From the NCBI GenBank assembly GCA_022447545.1, contig JAKVBI010000019.1, forward strand, positions 1-64,000: a stretch of 64,000 bases of DNA, given 5' to 3'. Positions within the stretch are counted from its first letter, which is position 1, and each line of letters starts with the position of its first letter. The stretch comes from Myxococcota bacterium (GTDB lineage Bacteria > Myxococcota_A > UBA9160 > SMWR01). Both the position numbers and the translations under genes were made by a program. The notes beneath the pieces were generated by a model that did not search any database, had not been told where the DNA came from, and saw only the letters and a program-made list of their open reading frames with translations. This document shows positions 51,187 to 60,343 of this stretch, piece after piece.

Positions 51187-52089
51187 ATGGACGCAGATCA
51201 GATCGTCATGGGCCGGTTGCAGGACAAGACTGTGGTCGTCACCGGGGCGGGCCGGGGGATCGGCCGAGCCTATGCGCTGGCCATGGCGGCAGAAGGTGCA
51301 CGTGTCGTCGCCAACGATCTCGGTGTCGATCTCACGGGTTCGGGGCGGAGTTCCGAAACCGCAGAAGGCGTAGTGGCCGAGATCCAGTCCCTCGGAGGGC
51401 AGGCGTTGGCGAGCGCCGTCGATATTTCCGACCCCGCAGGTGCGGCGGAACTCATGTCGGCGGCGGTGGATCATTTCGGCGCCATCGATGCGCTGGTCAA
51501 CAATGCAGCCATCGAATTTCGAGGCACACTGGAGGAGCACACCGCCGAGAACTGGGATCGTGTGATGACGGTGAACACCCGAGGCACCCTGCTGTGTGTC
51601 CAGCAGGCGGTTCCGTACATGCGGGCGGCAGGGCAGGGCTCCATTCTCAACACCACTTCTGGATCGTTCTGGGAGGGAATTGAAGAGGTGGCGGCCTATA
51701 GCGCATCCAAGGCGGCGGTGTTTTCCCTGACTCTGTCTCAGCACACGGAGCTCCGCTCCTCGGGAATTCGTTCCAACTGCATCGCGCCCAACGCGACGCG
51801 CACGCGAATGCTCGAGAGCTGGCTCGCGCGCCTGGCCCGCGAATCCCAGCGTGCCGAGGAAGAGGTCGCCGAGGAATACGGAATTCAACCTCCCGAGAAC
51901 CTTGCACCGCTGGCAATTTTGCTGTGCAGCGATGCTGGGCGTCACATTTCTGGGCGAATCTTCGAGGTGCAGGGCCCGCGCATTCATGAGATTTTGCCCC
52001 CGAGTCGCGGAATTTGTGTCGATCGAGAAGGAACAGCCTGGGATCCCGACATGTTGGCGCGGAGCCTTGGCGAAAAAGGAGCTCGCTGA
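51187..52089 (+). CDS. Short-chain dehydrogenase/reductase
   Basis: This 300-residue SDR has the cofactor loop VTGAGRGIGRAYALAMAAEG, the NNAA motif (ALVNNAAIEF), catalytic Ser in NTTSGSFWEG and the YSASK active site. ANDLGVDLTGSG after the second strand suggests NAD rather than NADP preference because an acidic residue follows. The C-terminal extension (about 40 residues) is longer than in minimal SDRs. It follows the crotonase gene by 34 bases and overlaps the region before the second P450, so it probably oxidises a hydroxylated intermediate. Confidence 0.92.
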   Translation: MDADQIVMGRLQDKTVVVTGAGRGIGRAYALAMAAEGARVVANDLGVDLTGSGRSSETAEGVVAEIQSLGGQALASAVDISDPAGAAELMSAAVDHFGAIDALVNNAAIEFRGTLEEHTAENWDRVMTVNTRGTLLCVQQAVPYMRAAGQGSILNTTSGSFWEGIEEVAAYSASKAAVFSLTLSQHTELRSSGIRSNCIAPNATRTRMLESWLARLARESQRAEEEVAEEYGIQPPENLAPLAILLCSDAGRHISGRIFEVQGPRIHEILPPSRGICVDREGTAWDPDMLARSLGEKGAR

Positions 52090-52122
52090 TTGGCTTCTGA
52101 TGGACGTGAGTCAGGACAGGGG

Positions 52123-53325
52123 ATGTCCGAGCTGGTCTTCGACCCTTTCGATCCGAACCAGACTCAGGACATGTGGCCATTGATGGCCGAGTTTCGGCGT
52201 CAGAGCCCAGTGGCCCGGATGCCCAACGGCTTCGTCTACGTATCCCGCTATGGGGACACCGAGACGGTGCTGCGCGATTCAGAGACTTTTTCCAATGCGG
52301 GTGGCATGCGCCCCACGGGTTTGGAAGTGCCCCTGGAAGACTGCAGCATCGGGGAGTTGGTTCCGCCCGTGCACGGTCCCATCCGTCGACTGGCCATGGT
52401 GGCGGCGCAGAGCCCGAGCATCGTAGAAGGCGCTCGGCCGTTCACCCGTGAAACTGCCTTGTCCTTGATCGATGCCCTGGTGGAAAAAGATGGAGGCGAT
52501 CTCATCGAGAATTTCAGCCTCGCGCTGACCAATGCGGTGATCGGGCGCTTGCTGGGGATCACGCCCGAGGAGAGTGCACAACTCGCCGTCTGGGGCGAGG
52601 AGATCATGCGCAGCACTCTCACCACGTTGAACCGCACCGAGCGCGGCGTTGGCTACGCGGGAGCTTTTCCGGAGTTCACTCAGTATCTCGAGGGCCTGGT
52701 ATCGGAACGGATGAAAGATGATCTGCACGACGACGGAATTTCACACATCGTGCGCGCCGGCCTCGACGACGCGGACCTCACGGTTCCGCTCATCCGAATG
52801 ATTCTGCTCAACCTCGTACTGGGTGGGACGGCGACCACTCGTGATTTCATTGGAAGCCTGTTGCTCGAACTCCTGCACCGTCCTGAGCTTCACGAGCAAC
52901 TGAGAGAAGACGCCGAACTGATTCCGACCGCCACGGAGGAGTCTCTGCGAGTGGCCCCCCCTGTCCTCTACTTGATCCGCACCTGCACTCGGCCGACTGA
53001 ACTCGGGGGAGTGGTCCTCGAGGCTGGAGAGCGGGTGGTGGTGGGGATTGCATCGGCCAATCGGGACGAGGAGTTCTACGAAGACGCCGAGCAATTTCGT
53101 CTGGATCGAGTGAACCCAGCACCTCACTTCTCCTTTGGTTACGGACGACATTTCTGTGTGGGCGCTGCGCTCGCTCGTATGGAGGGCCAGGAGGCTTTGC
53201 GCGCCTTTCTGGATCGTCTGGCGCCAGGCCAGGTGCGATTGCCCGCTGGGAGTGGGATCGAGCGCATGCCGTTGCCCTACATGCTGGGACCCCTGCGCCT
53301 GGATGTGGAGATCCGGGCGCGTTGA
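52123..53325 (+). CDS. Cytochrome P450 (second), atypical I-helix
   Basis: ATG 52123 (AGGA seven bases upstream) gives 400 residues. The heme loop FSFGYGRHFCVGAALARMEG and ExxR motif EESLRVAP are intact. The I-helix reads LVLGGTATTRDFIG, so the acidic residue normally before the Thr pair (GGxE/DTT) is Ala. That acid helps proton delivery for O2 activation, so catalysis may be altered, as in some peroxygenase-like or substrate-assisted P450s. It is the fourth gene of the putative operon with P450-1, crotonase and SDR. Confidence 0.94.
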   Translation: MSELVFDPFDPNQTQDMWPLMAEFRRQSPVARMPNGFVYVSRYGDTETVLRDSETFSNAGGMRPTGLEVPLEDCSIGELVPPVHGPIRRLAMVAAQSPSIVEGARPFTRETALSLIDALVEKDGGDLIENFSLALTNAVIGRLLGITPEESAQLAVWGEEIMRSTLTTLNRTERGVGYAGAFPEFTQYLEGLVSERMKDDLHDDGISHIVRAGLDDADLTVPLIRMILLNLVLGGTATTRDFIGSLLLELLHRPELHEQLREDAELIPTATEESLRVAPPVLYLIRTCTRPTELGGVVLEAGERVVVGIASANRDEEFYEDAEQFRLDRVNPAPHFSFGYGRHFCVGAALARMEGQEALRAFLDRLAPGQVRLPAGSGIERMPLPYMLGPLRLDVEIRAR

Positions 53326-53425
53326 GGGCTCCGCGGCCGCCCTTCCTCCGTTCGCCCGTGTGAGCTTCATGGTAAGATCACGCAACTCATTGGGCTAAAA
53401 AGCGACTCTCGGTCAGGAGGGACGA

Positions 53426-54754
53426 ATGTACCGGAAACGATTCTCGATTTTCGCCGGCGTGGCGATTTCTCTGCTTCTCGCGCAGGTGACAACGGCAGCC
53501 AACGAGGACGCGGGAAGCGCGGCTCCCACGTTCCAGGAAGGCGATGTCCTCAGTTTCGACGATGTCGACAAGCTCAAGCCGTTTTTGCCCGAGCAAGTCT
53601 GGGACAACCGAGACTTCTTCTTCTACGAGGGTATGAAACTCGAGATCGGGCCCACCCAGTTCGACTACTCGAACCCCAAGGAGTTCACTGCTGCGACGGA
53701 GCGCTACGACGGTGGTCCGAGGATCGGGCCCGACAACAGCCTCGAGAATTACTTCGCCGGTGAACCGTTCAAGATGTCCGAAATCGACTGCCTCGGTGAT
53801 CCCCAGGCCGGGGCAAAGATCATGTGGAATCACCGCCGCCAGTGGCGGGGGTCGGGGGGCGTGCCTGCGACCTTTTATTACTCGTACTGGGATCGCGGCG
53901 AGCAGCTTCCGCTCTACTACGAGGGCACGGGTACAGGGGTGAATTTGGCCCATCGTGTCGAGGGGCAGTATCAGGAGACGGATGGGGATCTCTTCCGCGG
54001 CGAGAAGCGCAACCAGGCCCAGGCCATCGACGTAGACGCTCCCTTCGACGCCCGTGGCATCATGTTGCTGACCTTCCGCTACAAGAGTTCCGATGGTCCG
54101 AGGGCCACGGCCAAGAACGACGATACCTGGGTCTACGTTCCCACTTTGCGGCGCGTGCGCCGTATTTCCACGGCACAGCGCACGGATGCGGTGGCGGGTA
54201 CGGACTTCACCATGGACGACCTGTTCAGCTTCAACGGGATCGTTCCCCAGTACGAATGGGAATGCATGGCCGAGACCCAGGTGCTCGCTCCCATGAACAC
54301 CACCGTCAAGGCATTTCCGTACGAGCGTGATCACAACTTCGGTCCCTATGGGCTCTCCTATGCGGATGATCGTTGGGAATTGAGGGACACGATGGTGGTC
54401 AAGATGATTCCCAAAAACGACGACCACCCCTATCTCCACAAGATCATCTATCTCGATAAAGAGACGCTGACTGCGCATTACTCCTTTGCCTACGATCGCA
54501 AGGGAGAGCTGTGGAAGATCATCACCCACAACAAGCGCTGGAGTGAGGATCACGACTTGACCGGCAACTACTATCCGGGGTGGCCCGGGATCGAGAAGCC
54601 GCGGGATCTTCACATCGTCAGCGACACCATCGTGAATACGCAGACTGGAACTGGAAACCGAATCGAGTTCTGGGACCGCACGGGCCTACCGCTCAAGAGC
54701 AAGGGCAAGGTGCGGCGTCTGATCGATGTGGGTCGCTTGACCAAGGGGCGTTAG
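53426..54754 (+). CDS. DUF1329 exported protein
   Basis: This 442-residue protein starts at ATG 53426 behind a strong AGGAGGGA site. It has a Sec signal peptide (FAGVAISLLLAQVTTAA). DUF1329 hallmarks include NPKEFTAATERYDGGPRIGP, DDTWVYVPTLRRVRRISTAQ, RTDAVAGTDFTMDD and WELRDTMVVKMIPKNDDHPY. The family has a LolA/LolB-like fold and often accompanies DUF1302 and RND-type transporters in loci for hydrophobic compound uptake. Here it ends the putative catabolic cluster, which supports a role in handling a lipophilic substrate at the envelope. Confidence 0.93.
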   Translation: MYRKRFSIFAGVAISLLLAQVTTAANEDAGSAAPTFQEGDVLSFDDVDKLKPFLPEQVWDNRDFFFYEGMKLEIGPTQFDYSNPKEFTAATERYDGGPRIGPDNSLENYFAGEPFKMSEIDCLGDPQAGAKIMWNHRRQWRGSGGVPATFYYSYWDRGEQLPLYYEGTGTGVNLAHRVEGQYQETDGDLFRGEKRNQAQAIDVDAPFDARGIMLLTFRYKSSDGPRATAKNDDTWVYVPTLRRVRRISTAQRTDAVAGTDFTMDDLFSFNGIVPQYEWECMAETQVLAPMNTTVKAFPYERDHNFGPYGLSYADDRWELRDTMVVKMIPKNDDHPYLHKIIYLDKETLTAHYSFAYDRKGELWKIITHNKRWSEDHDLTGNYYPGWPGIEKPRDLHIVSDTIVNTQTGTGNRIEFWDRTGLPLKSKGKVRRLIDVGRLTKGR

Positions 54755-54930
54755 TCTCGGGCAAGCGCTGGGTTTGACCCCCCGTCCGGTTCCAGCAGTC
54801 GCTCCAGTGGCTGGGGAGACGGCTCCATTCACGGCAGGCGGCTTGACGGCTGCAACACTCGGGCGCAGTGGTGGGAATAAGGGGTTGTCGAGCACTGGCT
54901 CGTGTCGGCCGTGGGAATCGCCGGGGGCGC
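54755..54930. other. Convergent intergenic region with imperfect operator-like sequence
   Basis: These 176 bases separate the ends of the DUF1329 gene and modC. They contain CAAGCGCTGGG followed by TTTG (54762-54776), which resembles the extended operator CCAAGCGCTTGGTTTG at 48972 but is imperfect. Its convergent location makes a regulatory role unlikely. No terminator with a T-run is visible. Confidence 0.3.
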
Positions 54931-56049
54931 TCAACGGTTTCGGCGGTCTGTCGAAGATTCGGTGCTAGTGCCGATCCGCCTCACCTGCATGGCCTGGGCC
55001 TTACACAGGGCGACGACGGGCTGAGAGGGGGTCAGGGAGAGATCGCGCACGGCTCTTTCCGTGACCTCTGCCAGGACTGGAGCGGACAGGCCGCAGTCGA
55101 GAGTCACCAGGCATCGTGCGCTACTGCGGGTCACACTGACCACGCGACCTGGAAGCCGGTTGGTGAGGGACAAGGGCGTTTCCACGGGGGGGCGAGCGAG
55201 CACGAGATCCTCGGGGCGCAGGACCATCTCCACCCGGTCACCGGGTTCGGCTGGGCAGTCTCCGCATGCCAGCTCCCTTTCACTTGCGCCGTCGGGGCGG
55301 ATCCAGGCGAGGCCATCGGGATCACGCCGCGCCACCCGACCCGGCAGTGCGAACACCAGGCCGCAGTCGTGCAACAACTCCAGCGTGTCGGAATCCGTGG
55401 CGAGTTGGGGAAGGGGGCCCTGACCGGCGATGGCACCGCGATCGAGTAGGAGTAATTCGTCCGTCAAGGCGAGCAACTCGGCCAGATCGTGGCTGATCAT
55501 GAGAATCGGAAGGTCGTAGTGATCGCGAATGCGGCGCAGGTATGGGAGGATCTGACGCTTCAGGCCGCGGTCCAGGCTGGCAAGGGGCTCGTCCAGGAGC
55601 AGCATGCGAGGTGCACTGAGGAGCGCGCGCCCCATGGCCACGCGTTGACCCTCGCCGCCCGAGCACTGGTCGGGCCGACGCTTCAGCAGGTTACCGATGT
55701 CGAGCAACTCGACCACTTCGTCGATTCCCGGTCCCGGACCTTGTTGGGCCATACCGAAGCGGAGATTGGCGTCGATGCTGAGGTGTGGAAACAGTCGATG
55801 GTCCTGGAACACCATGCCCAGGCGCCGGCGGTGCGGAGGCGAATCCAGGCCAGTTCGCGTGTCGACCACCGCCTCGCCGTCGATCACCAGGCGAAGTGCA
55901 TCCACGGGGATGAGGCCGGCCAGGGCGTGAAGCAGGCTGGTCTTGCCCGCACCCGAGCGACCGAAGATCCCCGTGGCGCGATGGGCCAGGCGGGTGTCCA
56001 GTTCGAGCAGGAAATCTCCGCGGCGCACACGACAGGAGACTTCGATCAT
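54931..56049 (-). CDS. modC: Molybdate ABC transporter ATP-binding protein ModC
   Basis: This 372-residue ATPase has Walker A GRSGAGKTSLLHALAG, signature CSGGEGQRVAMGRALL, Walker B MLLLDEPLASLDRG and the switch His (LMISHDLAELL). A C-terminal TOBE/MOP domain follows (RLPGRVVSVTRSSARCLVTL), the molybdate-type regulatory domain that marks ModC. Note GGEGQ in place of the usual GGQRQ/GGExQ. It overlaps modB by four bases and energises molybdate uptake for molybdenum cofactor enzymes. Confidence 0.94.
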   Translation of the reverse strand: MIEVSCRVRRGDFLLELDTRLAHRATGIFGRSGAGKTSLLHALAGLIPVDALRLVIDGEAVVDTRTGLDSPPHRRRLGMVFQDHRLFPHLSIDANLRFGMAQQGPGPGIDEVVELLDIGNLLKRRPDQCSGGEGQRVAMGRALLSAPRMLLLDEPLASLDRGLKRQILPYLRRIRDHYDLPILMISHDLAELLALTDELLLLDRGAIAGQGPLPQLATDSDTLELLHDCGLVFALPGRVARRDPDGLAWIRPDGASERELACGDCPAEPGDRVEMVLRPEDLVLARPPVETPLSLTNRLPGRVVSVTRSSARCLVTLDCGLSAPVLAEVTERAVRDLSLTPSQPVVALCKAQAMQVRRIGTSTESSTDRRNR

Positions 56050-56753
56050 CGTCCCCCCCGCTCATGGCGAACGCGATCCCGCAGACGTCGCAGGAGCCAC
56101 TCACTGGTGGCCAGGGCGATCAGGGACAGCAGGATCGACAGCCCAGTCAGGCGCAGAGCCTCGGTTTCTCCGCCAGGTACCTGGATTGCCGTGTAGATGG
56201 CGATGGGCAGGGTTCGGGTCTGTCCAGCGATGTTGCCCGCCAGGGTGATGGTCGCTCCGAATTCGCCCAGACTGCGCGCGTATCCGAGGACCAGTCCGGC
56301 CACGATGCCGGGCAGAGCGAGGGGTAGGGTGATCTTCCAAAACCGCCGCAATGGCCCCGCCCCCAGCACCGCAGCGGCTTCTTCCAGGCCGGGATCGACC
56401 AGTTCGATGGCCGTGCGCACGGAACGCACCACGAGTGGGAGCGCCACCACGGCTGCTGCGAGGACCGCGCCGGGGTAGGAGAAGGCGAGACGAAGTCCGA
56501 GGTCTCCGAGTACTGGGCTCAGCCAGCCGTTGCGTCCCACCAGCAGCAACAACAGGTAACCCACGACCACCGGTGTCAGCACCAGCGGCAGGTGCACCAG
56601 GGCATCCACCAAAAGCTTGCCGGGAAACTGGCAACGGGCGAGCAGCCAGCCGAGGGCGATGCCCGGCACGACCAGGACCGCCGAGGCCCAAAGGGCCACG
56701 GTGGCCGAAAGCCAGAGGGCAGACCATTCTGCGGGTGAGAGCAGTGAGGTCAT
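56046..56753 (-). CDS. modB: Molybdate ABC transporter permease ModB
   Basis: This 235-residue permease has about five to six membrane helices and the EAA-type loop LEEAAAVLGAGPLRRFWKIT before LPLALPGIVAGLVLGYARSL and GEFGATITLAGNIAGQTRTL. The latter is characteristic of ModB/CysT permeases. It overlaps both modA and modC by four bases, giving the usual ABC order A-B-C on the minus strand. Confidence 0.95.
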   Translation of the reverse strand: MTSLLSPAEWSALWLSATVALWASAVLVVPGIALGWLLARCQFPGKLLVDALVHLPLVLTPVVVGYLLLLLVGRNGWLSPVLGDLGLRLAFSYPGAVLAAAVVALPLVVRSVRTAIELVDPGLEEAAAVLGAGPLRRFWKITLPLALPGIVAGLVLGYARSLGEFGATITLAGNIAGQTRTLPIAIYTAIQVPGGETEALRLTGLSILLSLIALATSEWLLRRLRDRVRHERGGR

Positions 56754-57607
56754 GGCTGGGCGAGGGCCGTGGAGGGGAACGATGGGAAACCATTCGCGCG
56801 CAGGAGTTCGTGGCCCTCGGGTCCCGAGAGCCAGTCGAGGAATGCTCGGGCGTGGGGATGCTGCGATGGGGTCAGAGCTGCCGGATACACGATGGGGTCG
56901 TGGGTCTCAGCGGGTAATCGAGCGGCCACTCGGACGGCATCGCTCATACGGGCGTCCGTTTGGTAGACGATCCCCCAATCGACCTCGTTGCGTTCCACAA
57001 GACGCAGCGCTCCTCGGGCATCGGAGGCGGAGATCAGTCGGGGCCGAAGTTCCTCCCACCAACCCAGAGATCCGAGGGCATCCCGTGCATAACTCCCCAC
57101 CGGGACGTGCCGGGGGTCGCCGGTGCTCCAGAGGCCGGACAGGGCGGGCGGGGGTCGATCCGAGGCAACGGTGAGGGTGTGTTCCGGGGACCCGCGAGGT
57201 TGGATCAACACCAGGGTGTTGTGGGTCAGATTGCGTCGAGAGGTGACATCGATGAGGCCTCGAGCCGCGAGGTGGTCCATCCACGCCTGGTTGGCCGACA
57301 CATAGAGGTCGACGGGAGCCCCCTGCTCGATCTGGCGGGCGAGGGTGGAACTCGAGGCGTAGGTCGCTTGACCCCTTCCCGAGTTCTGAGCGTTCCAGGT
57401 CTTGAGAGCGTCATCCATGAGGTTGGCCAGGCTCGAAGCGGCTGCAAGGGTGAAGGGTGGCCCTCCCGAGGCCTGTGACTCGCCGGGCTTCCCAGCCCTG
57501 TTGGTGGAGTCGCAGCCTACGGTCCATCCCGTCACCAGGAGAGCCGCGATCAGCGACAGGCGGCGGGACGAGTGGAGTACGAGTTGGCATCGGGTCCAAA
57601 TGAGCAC
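56750..57607 (-). CDS. modA: Molybdate-binding lipoprotein ModA
   Basis: The long open frame continues upstream, but the protein proper begins near GTG 57607 (no clear ribosome site), giving about 285 residues. A lipoprotein signal peptide is seen (LSLIAALLVTGWTVGC). The binding-protein fold then begins FTLAAASSLANLMDDALKTW, with YASSSTLARQIEQGAPVDLY and WGIVYQTDARM as ModA motifs. It captures molybdate or tungstate in the periplasm and delivers it to ModBC. Start position is uncertain. Confidence 0.9.
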   Translation of the reverse strand: MLIWTRCQLVLHSSRRLSLIAALLVTGWTVGCDSTNRAGKPGESQASGGPPFTLAAASSLANLMDDALKTWNAQNSGRGQATYASSSTLARQIEQGAPVDLYVSANQAWMDHLAARGLIDVTSRRNLTHNTLVLIQPRGSPEHTLTVASDRPPPALSGLWSTGDPRHVPVGSYARDALGSLGWWEELRPRLISASDARGALRLVERNEVDWGIVYQTDARMSDAVRVAARLPAETHDPIVYPAALTPSQHPHARAFLDWLSGPEGHELLRANGFPSFPSTALAQP

Positions 57608-57769
57608 GAGGAGAGAATGCTGCGCCTGCCCGGTTCCGTCGACCGGCCTGTCAGGATCTGATTCATGAGCCGGTTGCCTCGTGGGCCGGAAGTGGGGATG
57701 CTCGGGTCCCCGGTGGTGATCTGGAGGGGCTTTGTCGCTTCGCCGTGCCGCCTGGATTGCGAGGTACCC

Positions 57770-59029
57770 ATGAGAAACACCATCGCCGTGGCCGGAGCGC
57801 TGCTCTCGGTCGTCGCTTGCGCGGGCGGGAAGCCGCGTCAGGATGCGAATGGGGCCGACGCTGCCTGGGAACTCCACCGCACCGCCATCGTCGTCGACAC
57901 GCATTCGGACACCACGCCTCGCTTCGAGGACCCCGAGTGGGATTTTCTTCAACGGCACGACCCATCCGACGGGCACATGGATTTGCCGCGGATGCGCGAA
58001 GGGGGCCTCGATGTTCAGTTCTGGTCGATCTACATGGGGCAGCGCGAGGGAGAGGGGCGGGCCATTCGGGAGGCACTCCAGCGCATCGATGCCGTGCACC
58101 GACTGGTGGACCAGCATCCCGATGAACTCGGCCTCGCGACCAATGTCGAGGAGATCCGCAAGTTGGTCGCTGAAGGGCGGATCGCCTGTCTGATGGGCGT
58201 GGAGGGGGGGCACATCATCGAGAACGACCTCGCTGCCCTGCGCAGCTTCTACCGGCTGGGGGTGCGTTACCTGACTCTGACCCATTCCTTTCATACCGAC
58301 TGGGCCGACTCGTCGGGTACGGGCCGGGATCTCGAACCGCTGCACCATGGCCTGACGGAGTTCGGCGAAGAGGTCGTGCTTACCATGAACCGGCTGGGCA
58401 TGATGGTGGATGTTTCACACGTATCCGACGAAACTTTTTCGGACGTTTTGGCCGTATCTCGAGCACCGGTGATCGCCTCGCACTCCTCGGCGAGGGCGGT
58501 TGCCAATCACCGAAGAAACGTGAGTGACGACATGCTGCGTGCCCTGGCCGAGAACGGCGGTGTGATCATGATCAACTTCTACCCCGTCTACATCGACGAG
58601 GAAGCCAATCGGGCGGCGGACGCCTATTACCAGAAGTGGGGCCGAAGAATGGCCGAGATCCAGAAGGCTCACGCCGACGACCCGAAAGCGCGTGCCAAGG
58701 CATACCGGGCGCAAACGAGCGCCCATCCTCTTCCGCAGACCTCCTTCGACGTTCTGCTTGATCACTTCGACCATGCGATTGTCGTGGCCGGGCCCGATCA
58801 CGTGGGCATCGGCGCGGACTGGGACGGGGTGCCGAGCATGCCTGTGGGCATGGAGGACGTGACCTTTCTTCCCGAACTCACACGAGGGTTGCTCGGGCGA
58901 GGGCATTCTCCCGAAGTGGTGCGGAAGGTGCTCGGCGAGAACCTGCTCCGTGTGATGGCCGAAGTGGAAACCGTGGCCGAGCACCTGCGCGAGGAGATGT
59001 CGGCCGAGAGTGCTCCGTCCCATCCCTGA
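57770..59029 (+). CDS. Membrane dipeptidase (peptidase M19), lipoprotein
   Basis: ATG 57770 (GAGG six bases upstream) gives 419 residues with a lipobox (GALLSVVACAGG). M19 zinc-enzyme motifs are complete: VVDTHSD (first His and Asp), LMGVEGGH (bridging Glu), VSHVSD, VIASHSSARAVANHRRN and the C-terminal HVGIGADWDGV. The family hydrolyses dipeptides, including D-amino acid and cyclic forms. It is probably anchored at the inner or outer membrane facing the periplasm. It is divergent from modA. Confidence 0.94.
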   Translation: MRNTIAVAGALLSVVACAGGKPRQDANGADAAWELHRTAIVVDTHSDTTPRFEDPEWDFLQRHDPSDGHMDLPRMREGGLDVQFWSIYMGQREGEGRAIREALQRIDAVHRLVDQHPDELGLATNVEEIRKLVAEGRIACLMGVEGGHIIENDLAALRSFYRLGVRYLTLTHSFHTDWADSSGTGRDLEPLHHGLTEFGEEVVLTMNRLGMMVDVSHVSDETFSDVLAVSRAPVIASHSSARAVANHRRNVSDDMLRALAENGGVIMINFYPVYIDEEANRAADAYYQKWGRRMAEIQKAHADDPKARAKAYRAQTSAHPLPQTSFDVLLDHFDHAIVVAGPDHVGIGADWDGVPSMPVGMEDVTFLPELTRGLLGRGHSPEVVRKVLGENLLRVMAEVETVAEHLREEMSAESAPSHP

Positions 59030-59122
59030 GCCGACACCATAAAGACAACAGGAAATTCCCATCGTCGCCGAATCGTCTATTCTTGCAGAGATGAGGAGAA
59101 GCCCCTTGAGCCGTTTAGCGCG

Positions 59123-60319
59123 GTGTCTCTGGTGAGCCGGGAGCAGCTCATCCAGATGGCGCGGCGCAACCTCGCCCACGTCAAGGCAGGCACCGTCGAC
59201 CAGGCAGCGGATGTCTACCGGGTGCCCGCTGAGAACTACTACGATCCCGATCGAGGCCGGTTGGAGGTCGAGCGTATTTTCAAGCGGCTGCCTCTCGTGC
59301 TCGGTTTTTCGGCAGAATTGGCAGAACCCGGCGCCTATCGCGCGATGCAGGTCGCCGATGTCCCCGTTCTCCTCACTCGGGGTACCGATGGCGAGGTACG
59401 CGCATTCTTGAACGTGTGCAGCCATCGGGGTGCAGTCGTGGTGGCCGAGGGCACCGGCAGTGCGCGTCGCTTTACCTGCCCCTATCACGGTTGGTCCTAT
59501 GACTCCGATGGCGGGCTCGTAGGTGTGTTTCGAGCCCAGGACTTTGGCGAGGTCGACAAGTCTTGCCTGGGCTTGACGGCTCTGCCCGTCAGCGAGAGAT
59601 CAGGCCTCATCTTCGGCGTCCTCACGCCGGGAATCTCCGTAGATTTCGACGCATTCCTGGGCGGATATGACGAGATCCTGGCGCATCTGAAACTCGATGC
59701 TTGTCATCTCGTCGGTCGCCAAGAGGTGGAGGGTCCCAACTGGAAGGTGGCTTACGACGGGTATCTCGATTTCTATCACCTCCCCGTGCTGCACCGGAAT
59801 AGCTTCGGCCCAAAGATGCCGTGCGAAGCTCTTTACGATGCCTGGGGGCCTCATCAACGGGTCACGATGCCCAACCCCCACTACATCGAGCTCGAGGGAA
59901 AACCCGAGGAGGAGTGGGAATCCGCGGATCTGGTCGCAGGCGTCTGGACGATTTTCCCGCACGTTTCGATCGCGGACTTCGAGGCGGGAGGGAAGCTGTT
60001 CATGGTTTCGCAACTCTTTCCGGGACCCAGCGCAGATGAATCGGTGACGGTTCAGAATTTTCTGTCGGTTCTCGAACCCAATGAGGAGCGAGAGGCCGCC
60101 AACGTCGAGATGATGAAATTTCTGGAACGCGTGGTTCGCGACGAGGACTACTTCACCGGGAATCGAATTCAGAAGGCGCTGAAGACGGGTGCCAAGTCCG
60201 ATGTCTTATTCGGAAAGAATGAAGGCGGTGGCCAGTCCTTTCACCGCTGGGTGGATGCGCTGATCCAAACCGGGGACGAGGAACTTCCCGATTTGTTCGC
60301 CCGGGGGATTGGCGTCTAG
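59123..60319 (+). CDS. Rieske-type ring-hydroxylating oxygenase, alpha subunit (first)
   Basis: This 398-residue protein starts at GTG 59123; GAGGAG lies about 25 bases upstream, so the start is not certain. The Rieske cluster ligands are in NVCSHRGAVV and FTCPYHGWSYD. The mononuclear iron site is in VAYDGYLDFYHLPVLHRNSF (Asp/His/His), followed by a SRPBCC-type catalytic domain. It should hydroxylate or demethylate an aromatic or related substrate using reductase partners encoded elsewhere. The downstream small gene is convergent. Confidence 0.94.
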   Translation: MSLVSREQLIQMARRNLAHVKAGTVDQAADVYRVPAENYYDPDRGRLEVERIFKRLPLVLGFSAELAEPGAYRAMQVADVPVLLTRGTDGEVRAFLNVCSHRGAVVVAEGTGSARRFTCPYHGWSYDSDGGLVGVFRAQDFGEVDKSCLGLTALPVSERSGLIFGVLTPGISVDFDAFLGGYDEILAHLKLDACHLVGRQEVEGPNWKVAYDGYLDFYHLPVLHRNSFGPKMPCEALYDAWGPHQRVTMPNPHYIELEGKPEEEWESADLVAGVWTIFPHVSIADFEAGGKLFMVSQLFPGPSADESVTVQNFLSVLEPNEEREAANVEMMKFLERVVRDEDYFTGNRIQKALKTGAKSDVLFGKNEGGGQSFHRWVDALIQTGDEELPDLFARGIGV

Positions 60320-60343
60320 GCATCGTCGTGCCAAGAGGCGCTC

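Noticed and set aside
53387-54613. 408-codon minus-strand ORF opposite the DUF1329 gene
   Set aside because: Antisense shadow; DUF1329 has a strong ribosome site, signal peptide and family motifs.
57608-58348. N-terminal extension of modA across the dipeptidase gene
   Set aside because: The frame is open but the translation is unlike any ModA, and the lipoprotein signal begins near 57607.
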